Assembly: GCF_010500845.1 (NCBI RefSeq)
Contig: NZ_JAAAMI010000005.1
Location: 248,001-312,000, forward strand
Direction: 5' to 3'
Source: Flagellimonas sediminis
GTDB lineage: Bacteria > Bacteroidota > Bacteroidia > Flavobacteriales > Flavobacteriaceae
Length of the DNA stretch: 64,000 bases
Of this stretch, positions 38,611 to 47,570 are shown piece by piece. The notes below the pieces were generated by a model. It was not told the origin of the DNA. It made no database searches and saw nothing but the letters and a program-made list of their open reading frames with translations. Positions within the stretch are counted from its first letter, which is position 1. The number at the start of each line of letters is the position of its first letter. Position numbers and translations under genes: made by a program.

Positions 38611-39000
38611 ATGGGAATATTTGACAGTGTCTTCGGAAAGAAGGAAAAACAAGGGAACGAGAAAAAGCAATTACCTTGGATAGAATTGAAGGAATTGGCA
38701 CAATTGGAAAGGATTTTAGAAAAATCAAAGGATAGGGCACAAGTAATTTACAAGCATTCCCGCACGTGTGGAATCAGTAGCATGGTATTGAGCATGTTTA
38801 CCCAATCGTATGATTTGGACGCGGATTGTGACCTGTATTTTTTGACCATTCAGCACCATAGGGACATTTCCAATGAAATTGCCCAAAAGTTCGGGGTAAG
38901 GCACGAATCCCCACAGTTGTTGGTCGTTAAGAATGGGGAAGTGACATTCCATACTTCGCACGGGGCGATTGCCGATACCGATTTGAAGCAAAAACTATAA
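38611..39000 (+). CDS. ytxJ: YtxJ, bacillithiol-system redox protein (monothiol bacilliredoxin-like)
   Basis: A 129-residue thioredoxin-fold protein with a single active-site cysteine in HSRTCGIS (Cys53), the signature of the YtxJ/bacilliredoxin C family. These reduce S-bacillithiolated proteins. Its presence implies that this organism uses bacillithiol instead of glutathione as its low-molecular-weight thiol, known from Firmicutes and many flavobacteria. The thioredoxin-like cis-proline region (ESPQLLVVKNGEV) is intact. No bshA/B/C synthesis gene is in the window. Confidence 0.9.
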   Translation: MGIFDSVFGKKEKQGNEKKQLPWIELKELAQLERILEKSKDRAQVIYKHSRTCGISSMVLSMFTQSYDLDADCDLYFLTIQHHRDISNEIAQKFGVRHESPQLLVVKNGEVTFHTSHGAIADTDLKQKL

Positions 39001-39003
39001 AAA

Positions 39004-39031
39004 AGCCCTGATGAAAATCAGGGCCCATTTT
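39004..39031 (-). terminator. Terminator between ytxJ and the convergent lipoprotein gene
   Basis: Eight-pair stem (GCCCTGAT / ATCAGGGC) with a four-base loop. On the minus strand it ends in a T6 run, serving the lipoprotein gene; on the plus strand it is weaker but may serve ytxJ. Confidence 0.8.
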
Positions 39032-40214
39032 AGTTGAATTGATATTTTGAGACAATGCCCTTCAGCCTCGCCTTGAGGTCTTCTCCGGCATCATATACCA
39101 TTTGTTCATTGGATGGAAAGGGAACTTCCCTAGCATTTAGAAAAACCAAAAGATCATCTTCCAAAGCTCTTTTGTCACCTTGGTAATTGGCAAATACATG
39201 CTCGAACACAAATTGACTGGATAGGGGGTAGGCATTTATTTCCTGTCCGCTGTTCAAATCGGTGAACCGAACCTTTGCCCCAATTTGGGCACTTTTGGTT
39301 TGGGTGAACTGGAAGAATTTACACGTAACGGTACGCATTTTGTCTACCTTGATCTTGTTTCCCAAACTGTCCTTTACTACATTTCCATTAGTGTCCAACA
39401 GATATTCCCAGCCATCCTTGATCTGTTTCTCTTTGATGATTTGGGTTTCGTTTACACGCTCAGGAGAGACATTGATTTCCATGAAATCCAGGTTCATGGC
39501 ATAATCATATTTTACATTGGCCAATGGGTTGGTGTGGTATTGCAACCAGAAATTGTCAATGCCGAAGGCATTAAAATCCAAAAGCTCACTTTCCAGACGC
39601 TCGGGAATGATTTGCTCGGTCTGGTTGGCAATTTCTACCCGTACAAATTCCAATCCCTTGTTATAGGCTTCGTCCATTTTGGCAACGGTTTCCTTGTACC
39701 CAGGATTGATTTCCTGTAGATACTTCAAATCGTCATAGGCGGCCCTAAAATCAGCCTTGTATTTGGCATTGGCCAATAAGCTGGAGGCATTTTCGTAAAG
39801 ATGCTGGGAAAGATCGTCCTTTGTTGCCAAGATTTTGTTGTCGTAGTTCACAAAATTGAACTTGGCGTTTCTACCTTCATCATTGATATGAAGTGGAAGC
39901 AATGGTTTGATCCTTTCTTGGATCTGCTTCAACTGCAAATACTTATTGTAGATGTTTTCCAAATTGGCTGGATTGCCATCGTTTTGCAAGAAAGCGATTT
40001 CTTGCTGCTCCCTTTCCGAATGTTTGGCAAAGGCTTCTTCCAAAAGGGTAATGTATTCTTGATTGCCTTTTTTGGTCTTGTTTTCTGCCAAATTTTTAAT
40101 GGCCTTGTTCATGGCCGCAACATAGTTTCCGGTATTAAGGGCCTCTTGGGTTTTCTTGACACCTCCGCAGGCGGCAAGCACAACAATTGTGGTTAAGAGT
40201 AGAACTTTTTTCAT
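39030..40214 (-). CDS. Large lipoprotein of unknown function with TPR-like N-terminal half
   Basis: A 394-residue lipoprotein: signal MKKVLLLTTIVVLAAC with lipobox VLAAC (Cys16). Residues 20-190 are helical repeats of TPR type (LNTGNYVAAMNKAIKNLAENKTKKGN, then ANAKYKADFRAAYDDLKYLQEINPGYKE); the rest is a mixed domain rich in beta strands (about 200-390). I do not recognise the family. It is probably attached to the periplasmic side of a membrane. Convergent to ytxJ with a shared terminator. Confidence 0.78.
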   Translation of the reverse strand: MKKVLLLTTIVVLAACGGVKKTQEALNTGNYVAAMNKAIKNLAENKTKKGNQEYITLLEEAFAKHSEREQQEIAFLQNDGNPANLENIYNKYLQLKQIQERIKPLLPLHINDEGRNAKFNFVNYDNKILATKDDLSQHLYENASSLLANAKYKADFRAAYDDLKYLQEINPGYKETVAKMDEAYNKGLEFVRVEIANQTEQIIPERLESELLDFNAFGIDNFWLQYHTNPLANVKYDYAMNLDFMEINVSPERVNETQIIKEKQIKDGWEYLLDTNGNVVKDSLGNKIKVDKMRTVTCKFFQFTQTKSAQIGAKVRFTDLNSGQEINAYPLSSQFVFEHVFANYQGDKRALEDDLLVFLNAREVPFPSNEQMVYDAGEDLKARLKGIVSKYQFN

Positions 40215-40462
40215 GGTCGTCGATTTTACTGGTTACTTAGGCGGATTCAAGAGCTGTGCCAAAAAACCACATCTAATTAACGAAAAAGGACGAACGGTAG
40301 TATATCTCGGATGAAAAGCTTAAAAATGAGTGGCTTGGGTCGTTTGTCAAAAAGATGAAAATTGTTAATTGCCGTTTGATAAAATTGAAGTCCATCCCAT
40401 TTTTTTTAGGTATTAATCCCCTTTCAATTTGTAATTTTACCGCTTATTAAAAACTATAGGCA

Positions 40463-41737
40463 ATGCAACGAGACCAAGCGATTTTTGATTTGATAGCGCA
40501 AGAAAAGGAAAGACAGATTGAAGGAATTGAATTGATAGCTTCCGAGAACTTTACCAGCCCGCAGGTAATGGAAGCCGCAGGTTCTGTTTTGACGAACAAA
40601 TATGCGGAGGGCTATCCAGGAAAACGCTACTATGGTGGTTGCGAGGTCGTGGATCAAGTGGAACAACTGGCCATTGACCGGGCCAAGGAATTGTTCGGAG
40701 CCGTGTATGCGAACGTGCAGCCCCACTCAGGTTCTCAGGCCAATGCTTCGGTGTACCATGCCTGTTTGCAGCCAGGGGATACCATTTTGGGCTTTGATCT
40801 GTCACACGGTGGACATTTGACCCACGGATCACCCGTGAATTTCTCAGGAAAGTTGTACAACCCCGTTTTTTATGGTGTTGATGAAGAAACCGGCACGTTG
40901 AACTATGACAAGATTCAGGAGATTGCCGATAGGGAAAAGCCAAAATTGATGATTGCCGGTGCCTCTGCCTATTCCAGGGACATGGATTTCAAGCGTTTTC
41001 GTGAAATTGCGGATAGTGTTGGGGCCATCTTGGTTGCCGATATTTCCCACCCTGCCGGACTTATTGCCAAAGGAATCATGAACGACCCCATCCCACATTG
41101 CCATATCGTGACCACCACTACCCATAAGACCCTGCGTGGTCCACGTGGAGGTTTGATCTTGATGGGCGAAAACTTTGACAACCCCTTTGGTCTAACCTTA
41201 AAAAATGGAGAACTAAGGAAAATGTCGACACTTTTGGACCTAGCGGTTTTCCCAGGAAACCAAGGTGGTCCATTGGAACACATCATTGCTGCCAAAGCGG
41301 TTGCTTTTGGAGAGGCCCTATCCGATGATTTCCTACATTATATGATTCAAGTGAAGAAAAATGCGGCAGCTATGGCCAAGGCATTCATGTCACTCGATTA
41401 TAAGGTGATTTCTGGAGGTACGGACAACCACATGATGTTGATTGACCTAAGAAACAAGAACATTACAGGGAAAGATGCTGAAAAGGCCTTGGAGCATGCT
41501 GCCATCACGGCAAACAAAAACATGGTGCCTTTTGATACCCAATCGCCATTCATTACCTCAGGCATCCGGTTCGGTACCCCGGCCATTACCACTAGAGGAT
41601 TGAAGGAGGCGGATATGGAAACGATCGTTGGTTTCATCGATGAGGTGATCATGGATCCCGAGAACGAAAAGAAAATTGGCCAAATAAAACAAAAGGTCAA
41701 CGATTTGATGAAATCGCGACCTCTGTTCAGTGTTTAG
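40463..41737 (+). CDS. glyA: GlyA, serine hydroxymethyltransferase
   Basis: PLP enzyme that interconverts serine and glycine and feeds the one-carbon folate pool. The 424-residue protein has [15 protein letters not shown], the active-site Lys222 in [14 protein letters not shown], and [16 protein letters not shown] C-terminal folate region ([17 protein letters not shown]). The 248-bp upstream region is non-coding and holds an AT-rich promoter zone without a perfect consensus. Confidence 0.98.
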   Translation: MQRDQAIFDLIAQEKERQIEGIELIASENFTSPQVMEAAGSVLTNKYAEGYPGKRYYGGCEVVDQVEQLAIDRAKELFGAVYANVQPHSGSQANASVYHACLQPGDTILGFDLSHGGHLTHGSPVNFSGKLYNPVFYGVDEETGTLNYDKIQEIADREKPKLMIAGASAYSRDMDFKRFREIADSVGAILVADISHPAGLIAKGIMNDPIPHCHIVTTTTHKTLRGPRGGLILMGENFDNPFGLTLKNGELRKMSTLLDLAVFPGNQGGPLEHIIAAKAVAFGEALSDDFLHYMIQVKKNAAAMAKAFMSLDYKVISGGTDNHMMLIDLRNKNITGKDAEKALEHAAITANKNMVPFDTQSPFITSGIRFGTPAITTRGLKEADMETIVGFIDEVIMDPENEKKIGQIKQKVNDLMKSRPLFSV

Positions 41738-41760
41738 TATTTACTTGTGAGTACTATTTT
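41735..41760 (+). terminator. Weak terminator-like hairpin after glyA
   Basis: A short stem TAGTA / TACTA with a 12-base loop runs straight into T6. Only five pairs, all A/T but one, so this is a tentative call. Confidence 0.35.
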
Positions 41761-42420
41761 TTATTCGAAAAGGAACAAATCTTCCTTTTGTAACTTTTTG
41801 TTGCTCAAGGAATAGATCATGGCCTCGTGTTGAGACTGGTTTTCAAAATACAATCCCCAATAATCAAAATATCCATTTTTGCTGGATTTTATCCCAGGGT
41901 TCTCCAAGGTTGTATCTTCAAAAACGGGCACAAAGATCTCATAAGGCATTTCGCTTAAGCCTTTGGTGAAATAAACGAAATGTTGGCCAATGTGGAAAAT
42001 GATAGGGCCCAATTGTTTTGGGATACTATATTCCTCCAACCTGGAAATGACGATGGAAGTTTCAACAAAATGGAGCGATAGTTCCAAAATATCGATAGAA
42101 TGATTATTGATAGAGTTCAATTTTTCCAGTGCGCCTACCGCCGATGATGATAGGTTGAATTGGCTTTCCTCGGTAAATGCGGTGCCTCCCCAATCCCCGT
42201 TATTGAAATGTCTAAGGCAATCCACCAGACCAAAATTGAGATGTAGATCAATGATCAGGTCTGCCCTGTTCTCAAGGTGGTTGAATTTACATTGGACTTT
42301 GGCCGTTGCAAAAAGGTCCTTTTCCAGGGTTTTAAGAAAATCGTCCAGTCCATTGGCGGCCTCAAAGACTTTTGCGCCGCTACTACGTGAGTTGAAGTTG
42401 TCTTTTTTTGGGAACGACAT
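41761..42420 (-). CDS. Conserved-looking cytoplasmic protein of unknown function
   Basis: A 219-residue protein with no signal peptide or membrane helix. The sequence is balanced and non-repetitive and shows an alternating alpha/beta pattern, with a notable core LSLHFVETSIVISRLEEYSIPKQLGPIIFHIGQHFVYFTKGL. I recognise no family. It is convergent to glyA and followed, on the same strand, by nothing that shares its transcript; the next minus-strand gene upstream is the LuxR-type regulator, 174 bp away. Confidence 0.7.
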   Translation of the reverse strand: MSFPKKDNFNSRSSGAKVFEAANGLDDFLKTLEKDLFATAKVQCKFNHLENRADLIIDLHLNFGLVDCLRHFNNGDWGGTAFTEESQFNLSSSAVGALEKLNSINNHSIDILELSLHFVETSIVISRLEEYSIPKQLGPIIFHIGQHFVYFTKGLSEMPYEIFVPVFEDTTLENPGIKSSKNGYFDYWGLYFENQSQHEAMIYSLSNKKLQKEDLFLFE

Positions 42421-42594
42421 GTTTTTAAGGGTGTAATTTTCTTTCCACCTTAAAGTTAGGATGAATCTTTGTTATTGGATTGCACAAAAACCTTAAAAAT
42501 TCTGGGGATTTTCCTTAAATGTAGGGGGTTTATTGCAAGGTTGGGTCAGGAAAAATTACTAAAATGGCCTTTAGGGACAATCATTGATGAAGAT

Positions 42595-43263
42595 TTAAAT
42601 AAAGCCTCTGTTTTTCGCAGCCAGGATTAGGGCCAGATCATTCTCGTTTTCGGTGCCAAAAAGTGTTTTCAAATGGCGTTTTCTGTTCTCTATGGAGGAG
42701 GGGGAAAGGCGGATGTATTTTTCAAGATCCTTGTTCTTGGTTCCTTTGGAGAGGTGAAACAAAATTTGCTTGTCTTTTTCGTCCAACTCAATATCGTTGG
42801 CCATCTTTTTACGGATGGCGGACAAAGCTTTGGAAGAGTAGTAGGGAGGGTCGGAAATAATTGTTTTCACCGCATCTTCCAAGGTTTTCGGATCAATGTC
42901 GGTCTTAACCAGATATCCATCGGGATCCACGGATTTTAAAATGCTATTGATCCTGTAATTGTCGCTAAAGGAAGACATGAAAACGATCTTGCTCTCCGGA
43001 ACGATCTTTCGGGCCAACATTCCCAAATCCTCACCAGAATGTGGCTGCTCTTCATTTGGGGCAAAAAGTTGCACATCCAAGAATAGAATATCGTACTTAA
43101 AGGAATGGGCGGAGTCTTCAATCAGTTTTTTGCCTGCCTCATAGGTTGTGGCAGTATCCACTATGATATTATGACCTTCCAGTTCAATGCCTTCAAGGAT
43201 AAACTTGTAACCGAGCATGGTCATTTCGTGGTCATCTATAGCCAATATTCTAAGCGTTTCCAT
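42595..43263 (-). CDS. LuxR/NarL-family response regulator
   Basis: A 222-residue regulator. The receiver has the acidic pair Asp10/Asp11, phospho-acceptor Asp63 (LFLDVQ) and Lys120 (GYLVK). The C-terminal tetra-helical HTH covers about 159-222 (LDEKDKQILFHLSKGTKNKDLEKYIRLSPSSIENRKRHLKTLFG). The upstream histidine kinase is 22 bases away and belongs to the NarX/DegS-like class, so the two are a natural pair. Confidence 0.93.
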   Translation of the reverse strand: METLRILAIDDHEMTMLGYKFILEGIELEGHNIIVDTATTYEAGKKLIEDSAHSFKYDILFLDVQLFAPNEEQPHSGEDLGMLARKIVPESKIVFMSSFSDNYRINSILKSVDPDGYLVKTDIDPKTLEDAVKTIISDPPYYSSKALSAIRKKMANDIELDEKDKQILFHLSKGTKNKDLEKYIRLSPSSIENRKRHLKTLFGTENENDLALILAAKNRGFI

Positions 43264-43285
43264 TTAAGTTTTTTTGTTGCAAAAG

Positions 43286-45364
43286 TTAGGTGTTCAACAC
43301 TTCTTTGCGTTCCGCAGCGTCCGAATTGATATAAACAGCCGGAATGGTCAACGTAATGGTGGTACCGATCCCCTTTTTACTATCAATATCCAGTGCTGCA
43401 TGTATTTTTTTAGCCCGTGAAATGATGTTTCGCAAACCTATTCCACGTTTTCCCTTGTTCATATCAAAACCAACACCATCATCGGTGACGGTCAATTTCA
43501 ATTTGTTTCCATAGGATTCAAAGGAAATATCCACATGTTTACTTTTGGCATGCTTCACGCAATTTTTAAGTGCTTCTTGCACAATCCGGTAGGCATTGAT
43601 TTTGATGTCGCCCAACAAATTATCCCAATTGACCTTATTGTCAAAAGTAAAAGAACATGATATACCGGAAGAACTTTGAATCCCTTCTATCAGGTCTTCC
43701 AACGATACGATAAAATTATGAAATTTTTCATAAGAGGCGTTGTTGAGCTCATGGGAAATAGTCCTGATTTCTTCCTCTACGTCCCTTAATTTTTCAATGA
43801 GTTCAGCACGATGTGCTACCGATGCTTGGTCTTCTCGTTCATTCAAACCGCTTAAAATAAGTCGAATACCGAGCATTTCGCCCAAAATGCCATCATGGAG
43901 TTCTTCTGAAATCTGTTTTTGTTCCAATTGTTTCCCTTCCTCGAACTTCCCTTGTTGGGAAAGCATGAGGTTATATATCTCTTGATTGCTCTCCTGTTGT
44001 TTTTGACGGAATTTGAGTCGGTTATTGTTGATGTAGAGGGTTACGATGATCAAAAATGCCGAGCCAAACAGTATAAGGGCAAGCGCTGCCCCTACCCAAA
44101 CTTGTTTTTCTTGGGTCAGGATTTCGTTTTTCTCTATAATTTCATCGGTTTCCAAACGTATGCGGGCAAATTTGTCCCTTTTGGTGCGTTCCTCTTCTTG
44201 AACAGCTTCGTTAAGTTTGGAATATTCCTCAAAATAAGACTTAGCATTGGCGGTATCCAATTGCCCTAACAATTGTAGCGTTTCAAGAGATCGGTCATTG
44301 TTAAAAGTTTCCTTGGCTACCTCATAGGCTTCCTTGGCAAGCAGAATGGCTTGGGATGTGTCTCCTTTTGCCGCCAAAAGTTCGGCGTAATATTGTTTGG
44401 GACGAGCCATCTCGTATAGTTGTCCATTATTATTGTTGATAGCTATAGCCTCTTTCAATAGGCCCTCCACCGAATCATAATTTTCATTGGACTTGAACAT
44501 GGAATAGGCCAATCCCGATATGGATTTAGTATATAATTCGGGATCTTCTTTCTTAAAATCAGGATCATCCAAAAGCTCTCGGTATGATTCCTTGGCTTTG
44601 CGATAATCCCCCATGCTTAAGAATGCATTGGCTATATTGTTTTGGTTATACCATAACGGTTTCTTTTTACTAGAAGATTTCGGTAGATAATCACTTGCTT
44701 TCCTATAGTATTCCAAAGAGCTTTTACTGTCATTCATGCCATTGGCAATAACCCCCAAAACATTGTAACAATTATGAATCCTGCTACCATCACCAAGTTC
44801 ATCGAAAATTTTAAGGGCAGAGGTAATACTAATTTCGGCTCCCAAATAATCCTTATAGGAATCTTGTACCCTTCCCATACTATAAAGTATCCTTGCGCGG
44901 AGAGACTTAGAGGTCGAATCGTTAGGCATTTTTTCAAAACTGCTCAATGCTTTTTTGTAGTGATAAAAAGAACTGTCCAATACCCCATAGGATTGTAGAA
45001 AATCACCAAGATCCCAATGGGAATATCCCAACTGTTCAAATAAATTTGCCTTTGCAGCTAAATTGAATACTTGCGTATTAGTTCTCCGGAACTCCAATGA
45101 ATCATTTAAGTTTTTGTAAGCCAAAGAAATATTGGAAAGCTGTTCAATGATAAGGGTATCGTTTTTTAAGTCCAAAACTTTTTCTAGGGCATCTCCTAAG
45201 TATTGTTCACGATCCGAAGAAGGTAGTTCTTTTGCTGTTTGGGCAATCTTTATCCAGCTTTTGATGGAGTCCAATTGAGAGTCGGACACAGTGGCACCTT
45301 TCGGTTCGGAATGACTGCATCCGAAACAAAAAAGTAAAAACACTATGTAGGTCTTAATTTTCAA
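43286..45364 (-). CDS. TPR-containing sensor histidine kinase lipoprotein (NarX/DegS-like)
   Basis: A 692-residue kinase. The N-terminus has a lipobox (FCFGC, Cys16), followed by about 380 residues of tetratricopeptide repeats outside the membrane, one transmembrane helix (about 422-446), a coiled coil, a HisKA_3-type dimerisation domain with phospho-acceptor His490 in ISEELHDGILGEM, and a C-terminal HATPase (VQEALKNCVKHAK, DDGVGFD, RGIGLRNI). The start codon is TTG at 45364, since no ATG exists before the stop upstream. Its partner regulator is directly downstream. Confidence 0.92.
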   Translation of the reverse strand: MKIKTYIVFLLFCFGCSHSEPKGATVSDSQLDSIKSWIKIAQTAKELPSSDREQYLGDALEKVLDLKNDTLIIEQLSNISLAYKNLNDSLEFRRTNTQVFNLAAKANLFEQLGYSHWDLGDFLQSYGVLDSSFYHYKKALSSFEKMPNDSTSKSLRARILYSMGRVQDSYKDYLGAEISITSALKIFDELGDGSRIHNCYNVLGVIANGMNDSKSSLEYYRKASDYLPKSSSKKKPLWYNQNNIANAFLSMGDYRKAKESYRELLDDPDFKKEDPELYTKSISGLAYSMFKSNENYDSVEGLLKEAIAINNNNGQLYEMARPKQYYAELLAAKGDTSQAILLAKEAYEVAKETFNNDRSLETLQLLGQLDTANAKSYFEEYSKLNEAVQEEERTKRDKFARIRLETDEIIEKNEILTQEKQVWVGAALALILFGSAFLIIVTLYINNNRLKFRQKQQESNQEIYNLMLSQQGKFEEGKQLEQKQISEELHDGILGEMLGIRLILSGLNEREDQASVAHRAELIEKLRDVEEEIRTISHELNNASYEKFHNFIVSLEDLIEGIQSSSGISCSFTFDNKVNWDNLLGDIKINAYRIVQEALKNCVKHAKSKHVDISFESYGNKLKLTVTDDGVGFDMNKGKRGIGLRNIISRAKKIHAALDIDSKKGIGTTITLTIPAVYINSDAAERKEVLNT

Positions 45365-45392
45365 AAGTATAAGTCATTATTGTATCCAAAGT

Positions 45393-45426
45393 AATAAAAA
45401 AGCCCCAAACTGAAATGTCTGGGGCT
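45393..45426 (-). terminator. Terminator between the small exported protein gene and the histidine kinase
   Basis: On the minus strand, stem AGCCCCAGAC / GTTTGGGGCT (one mismatch) with a six-base loop, followed by T6. It separates the two small upstream genes from the kinase, which must then have its own promoter or rely on read-through. Confidence 0.8.
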
Positions 45427-45447
45427 GTATCTTAATCTATTTGAATG

Positions 45448-45654
45448 CTACAGATTGCGGTTGTCATTGGTACTTTGTTCCAATCTTTTCATGCGAGTAT
45501 TCTGAATACCAACGTTTACTTTAAATGTATATGAAGATAGGGTGTTGATGCTCAATCTGTTATTTTCTATCGTTCTTGAAGACCTGTCCCTGTCATGAAC
45601 AAGAAATACACATAAAAAGGCAATCAATAAAACTGGTCTCAATATAACGCTCAT
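45448..45654 (-). CDS. Small exported protein (68 aa), unknown
   Basis: A 68-residue reading frame beginning with a hydrophobic signal-like segment (MSVILRPVLLIAFLCVFLV) and a hydrophilic tail rich in Arg and Asn. It has an ATG start, ends just before a well-formed terminator, and lies in tandem with another small predicted lipoprotein 33 bases upstream. No family was recognised. The context, directly upstream of a lipoprotein histidine kinase, is the main support. Confidence 0.55.
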   Translation of the reverse strand: MSVILRPVLLIAFLCVFLVHDRDRSSRTIENNRLSINTLSSYTFKVNVGIQNTRMKRLEQSTNDNRNL

Positions 45655-45687
45655 TTTGAAGTGGTCTGGTTAATTTAATAAAGACAA

Positions 45688-45858
45688 TTATCCGTTACCA
45701 CGGCCATCATTAATCGTTCCATCTCCATCCGTAGCACTTTGATCCACTTTTAATTGTTTAAAGGTTGCTTCGGTGTCCTGTACATCGGTATCGGCTTCGC
45801 AAGAATAAAATCCAACGGTCAATAATGCGATTGCCAAAATACTTACTACTTTTCTCAT
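45688..45858 (-). CDS. Small lipoprotein (56 aa), unknown
   Basis: The reading frame (ATG at 45858, TAA at 45688-45690) encodes 56 residues: a lipoprotein signal MRKVVSILAIALLTVGFYSC with the lipobox FYSC, followed by an acidic tail (EADTDVQDTEATF, ending NDGRGNG). The codon pattern and clean signal sequence suggest a real gene too short for ordinary gene prediction. It precedes the 68-aa gene in the same direction. It may be a surface peptide or a partner of the adjacent sensor kinase, but this is inference. Confidence 0.62.
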   Translation of the reverse strand: MRKVVSILAIALLTVGFYSCEADTDVQDTEATFKQLKVDQSATDGDGTINDGRGNG

Positions 45859-45957
45859 AATGTTAGGTTTTAGGGGGTGTTAAAATTGGTTTATTGGACT
45901 AAGATATAGAGGCTTCAAAGGCATATTGTACCAACCAACATGAGTTTAGTATAGCAT

Positions 45958-46001
45958 GGAATTCTGATAGGATTTGGCAGGATTCTGCTAGAATTCTGCT
46001 A
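45958..46001. repeat. Short imperfect tandem array near the end of the LytTR gene
   Basis: Four units of 10-12 bases, starting at 45958, 45971, 45981 and 45991, share a G-ATTCTG-TA core (GAATTCTGATA, GATTTGGCAG, GATTCTGCTA, GAATTCTGCTA). It ends on the stop codon of the LytTR regulator. It is weaker than the prmC and rluC arrays and may be chance. Confidence 0.45.
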
Positions 46002-46733
46002 ATTGAGTGCCTTTACCGCTGTTTTGGAGAGAATTTCCTTTAACGCATCAATTTTATCCTTGTACGTTTTGGAAAACGGTAGTTCTTCTTCGCGGTCATG
46101 GCTCAAGGTGCAGATAGATTTGCCATAGTTGATGCGCGAAACATAGCGACTGTTCAAAATATAGCTTTGGTGGATTCTGATGAATCCCTCAGGAAGCTTG
46201 TCCTCGAACGATTTTAAAGTCTTGAAAGCACTGATTACGTTCCCGTCCCTCATATAAAAGTCCGTAGTGTTGTTGTCGGATTTTAGATAAAGGATGTTCT
46301 TGGTGTCCAAATACCTGTAGTCATTATAGGATTTTAGGCAGATAGTGGAGGGGATATCCTGTTTTGGATGAAGTTTTCTTAGACGTAAAATGGTCTTTCT
46401 TACATCAAACTCATTGTGCGGAAGGATCCAATAATCAAAGAACCCGCTTTTAATGGCGTTGTATGCATAGTTTTTAGAAGTGGCATACCCGATTATAATA
46501 GGCAGGGTTGGCATGTACTGGTTCAACTCGGTAACCATCTGAAAATATTCCATCCCTTCCTCACCTAAATTAATAAGTACTACGTCCGGGGAGTGTTTTA
46601 ATATGGTATTCAGGCCTTCCGATGCACTGGTGGCTACCCCTGAACAGGTCAAATCTTCGTACTCCTCCAAATAGAGCTGTAATTGTAGCTTGGAGGCAGC
46701 GTTCGAATCAATGATGTTATAGGTATATTCCAT
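45999..46733 (-). CDS. LytTR-type response regulator with degenerate receiver domain
   Basis: A 244-residue regulator. The C-terminal LytTR DNA-binding domain is clear (about 130-240: ILYLKSDNNTTDFYMRDGNVISAFKTLKSFEDKLPEGFIRIHQSYILNSRYV). The receiver-like N-terminal domain has lost the phospho-acceptor: where relatives have LLDL it reads LINL, and the conserved Lys-Pro is LP (ILPHN). It therefore cannot be phosphorylated in the normal way and may respond to another input or be constitutive. ATG 46733 is preferred over the TTG at 46739. Confidence 0.88.
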   Translation of the reverse strand: MEYTYNIIDSNAASKLQLQLYLEEYEDLTCSGVATSASEGLNTILKHSPDVVLINLGEEGMEYFQMVTELNQYMPTLPIIIGYATSKNYAYNAIKSGFFDYWILPHNEFDVRKTILRLRKLHPKQDIPSTICLKSYNDYRYLDTKNILYLKSDNNTTDFYMRDGNVISAFKTLKSFEDKLPEGFIRIHQSYILNSRYVSRINYGKSICTLSHDREEELPFSKTYKDKIDALKEILSKTAVKALN

Positions 46734-46739
46734 GCGCAA

Positions 46740-47180
46740 AATGCTGATTGCAAGTTACTAACGGCCATAAAATTCCCATTGCAGTTTTTCCTTAAAAAAA
46801 CTATGGGTTTCATTCCAAATTGGTTGATTTTCCTACAGTTTTTCTTAAAATTTTGTTAACGCCCAAATAATGATAACATAAAGGGCGGTTTACAACAAGT
46901 CAATTTTCAGGGACATTTAATTGAAGGGTCAACACTTCAATAGCGTGGAAATTTGGCTGGATAATACCGGGTCGTGTAGAGATTTCTCATAAGTTCCGTT
47001 GGTTTTTTGGGTTGGTTGTTATTTTGGTTACCTACGAGTTTACGATTTGAGAGAGTATTTTCCTAATTTTTGAAACCTTAATGCCCTTCTGAATCCATGA
47101 AATTCGATGAACTACACAAATAGGTAGGAACTACCCCAAAAAAATGATTGGATCATGAGGCAAACGCGGTAGGTTGCATT
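46740..47180. other. Gene-free stretch of about 440 bp upstream of the LytTR gene
   Basis: No convincing coding frame was seen on either strand. The stretch is AT-rich and holds two copies of CAGTTTTTC-TTAAAA (46782 and 46836, see next entry) and an imperfect inverted repeat (CGCCC at 46860-46864 with GGGCG at 46883-46887, one bulged base in an 8-bp arm). It separates the LytTR gene from the thioesterase, which runs toward it. It probably contains the regulator's promoter and control sites. Confidence 0.55.
46782..46850. promoter_or_regulatory. Two direct CAGTTTTTC repeats upstream of the LytTR gene
   Basis: CAGTTTTTCCTTAAAA (from 46782) and CAGTTTTTCTTAAAA (from 46836) are the same word, one base shorter in the second, 54 bp apart in the same orientation. 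LytTR proteins bind short sites with a GTT core, often twice in tandem, so autoregulation by the downstream regulator is a reasonable guess; the spacing is longer than in characterised promoters. Confidence 0.45.
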
Positions 47181-47570
47181 TCAGATAAAAAGGGATTTAA
47201 CGACCTCGGGCACCCGTTTGGGCCTAAAGGTTCCTGCATCCAAAAGGCACCATTCGGTAATGCTCTTTACCAAAAGTTCATTGGTGTCTTTTTTCATGAT
47301 TTCTACTATTCGGGTCGAAATTGGTCCTTGGTTGGTTTCAATGTAGGTGTTGATCAAGATGGCATCTCCCAAAAGGGCGGATTTATGGTAAGAGATGTTA
47401 TGGTTACGAACCACCCAGATCAGATCCTTTCTTATGTCCTTTGTGGTCACTTTTTCCCAATGTTTTTTGGAAACGGCCTGGACCCACTCCACGTATCTTA
47501 CATTGTTCACGTGGTTCAAGTCATCCAGATCATCTAGTTCCACCTCAAAGACTTCGGAATAGACCCTCAT
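47181..47570 (-). CDS. Acyl-CoA thioesterase (4HBT hotdog family)
   Basis: A 129-residue single hotdog-fold protein of the YbgC-like type: it has the catalytic Asp region in LDDLNHVNNVRYVEWVQAVS and the strand IWVVRNHNISYHKSALLGDAILINTYIE. Substrate is unknown; such enzymes hydrolyse acyl-CoA. The ATG at 47570 overlaps the stop of the cyclotransferase gene by one base (TGATG), so they form an operon. Confidence 0.9.
   Translation of the reverse strand: MRVYSEVFEVELDDLDDLNHVNNVRYVEWVQAVSKKHWEKVTTKDIRKDLIWVVRNHNISYHKSALLGDAILINTYIETNQGPISTRIVEIMKKDTNELLVKSITEWCLLDAGTFRPKRVPEVVKSLFI

Noticed and set aside
46979..46990. GAGATTTCTCAT, similar to part of the REP-like element at 26 kb
   Set aside because: Only about 11 bases match and no flanking arm is present; chance similarity.
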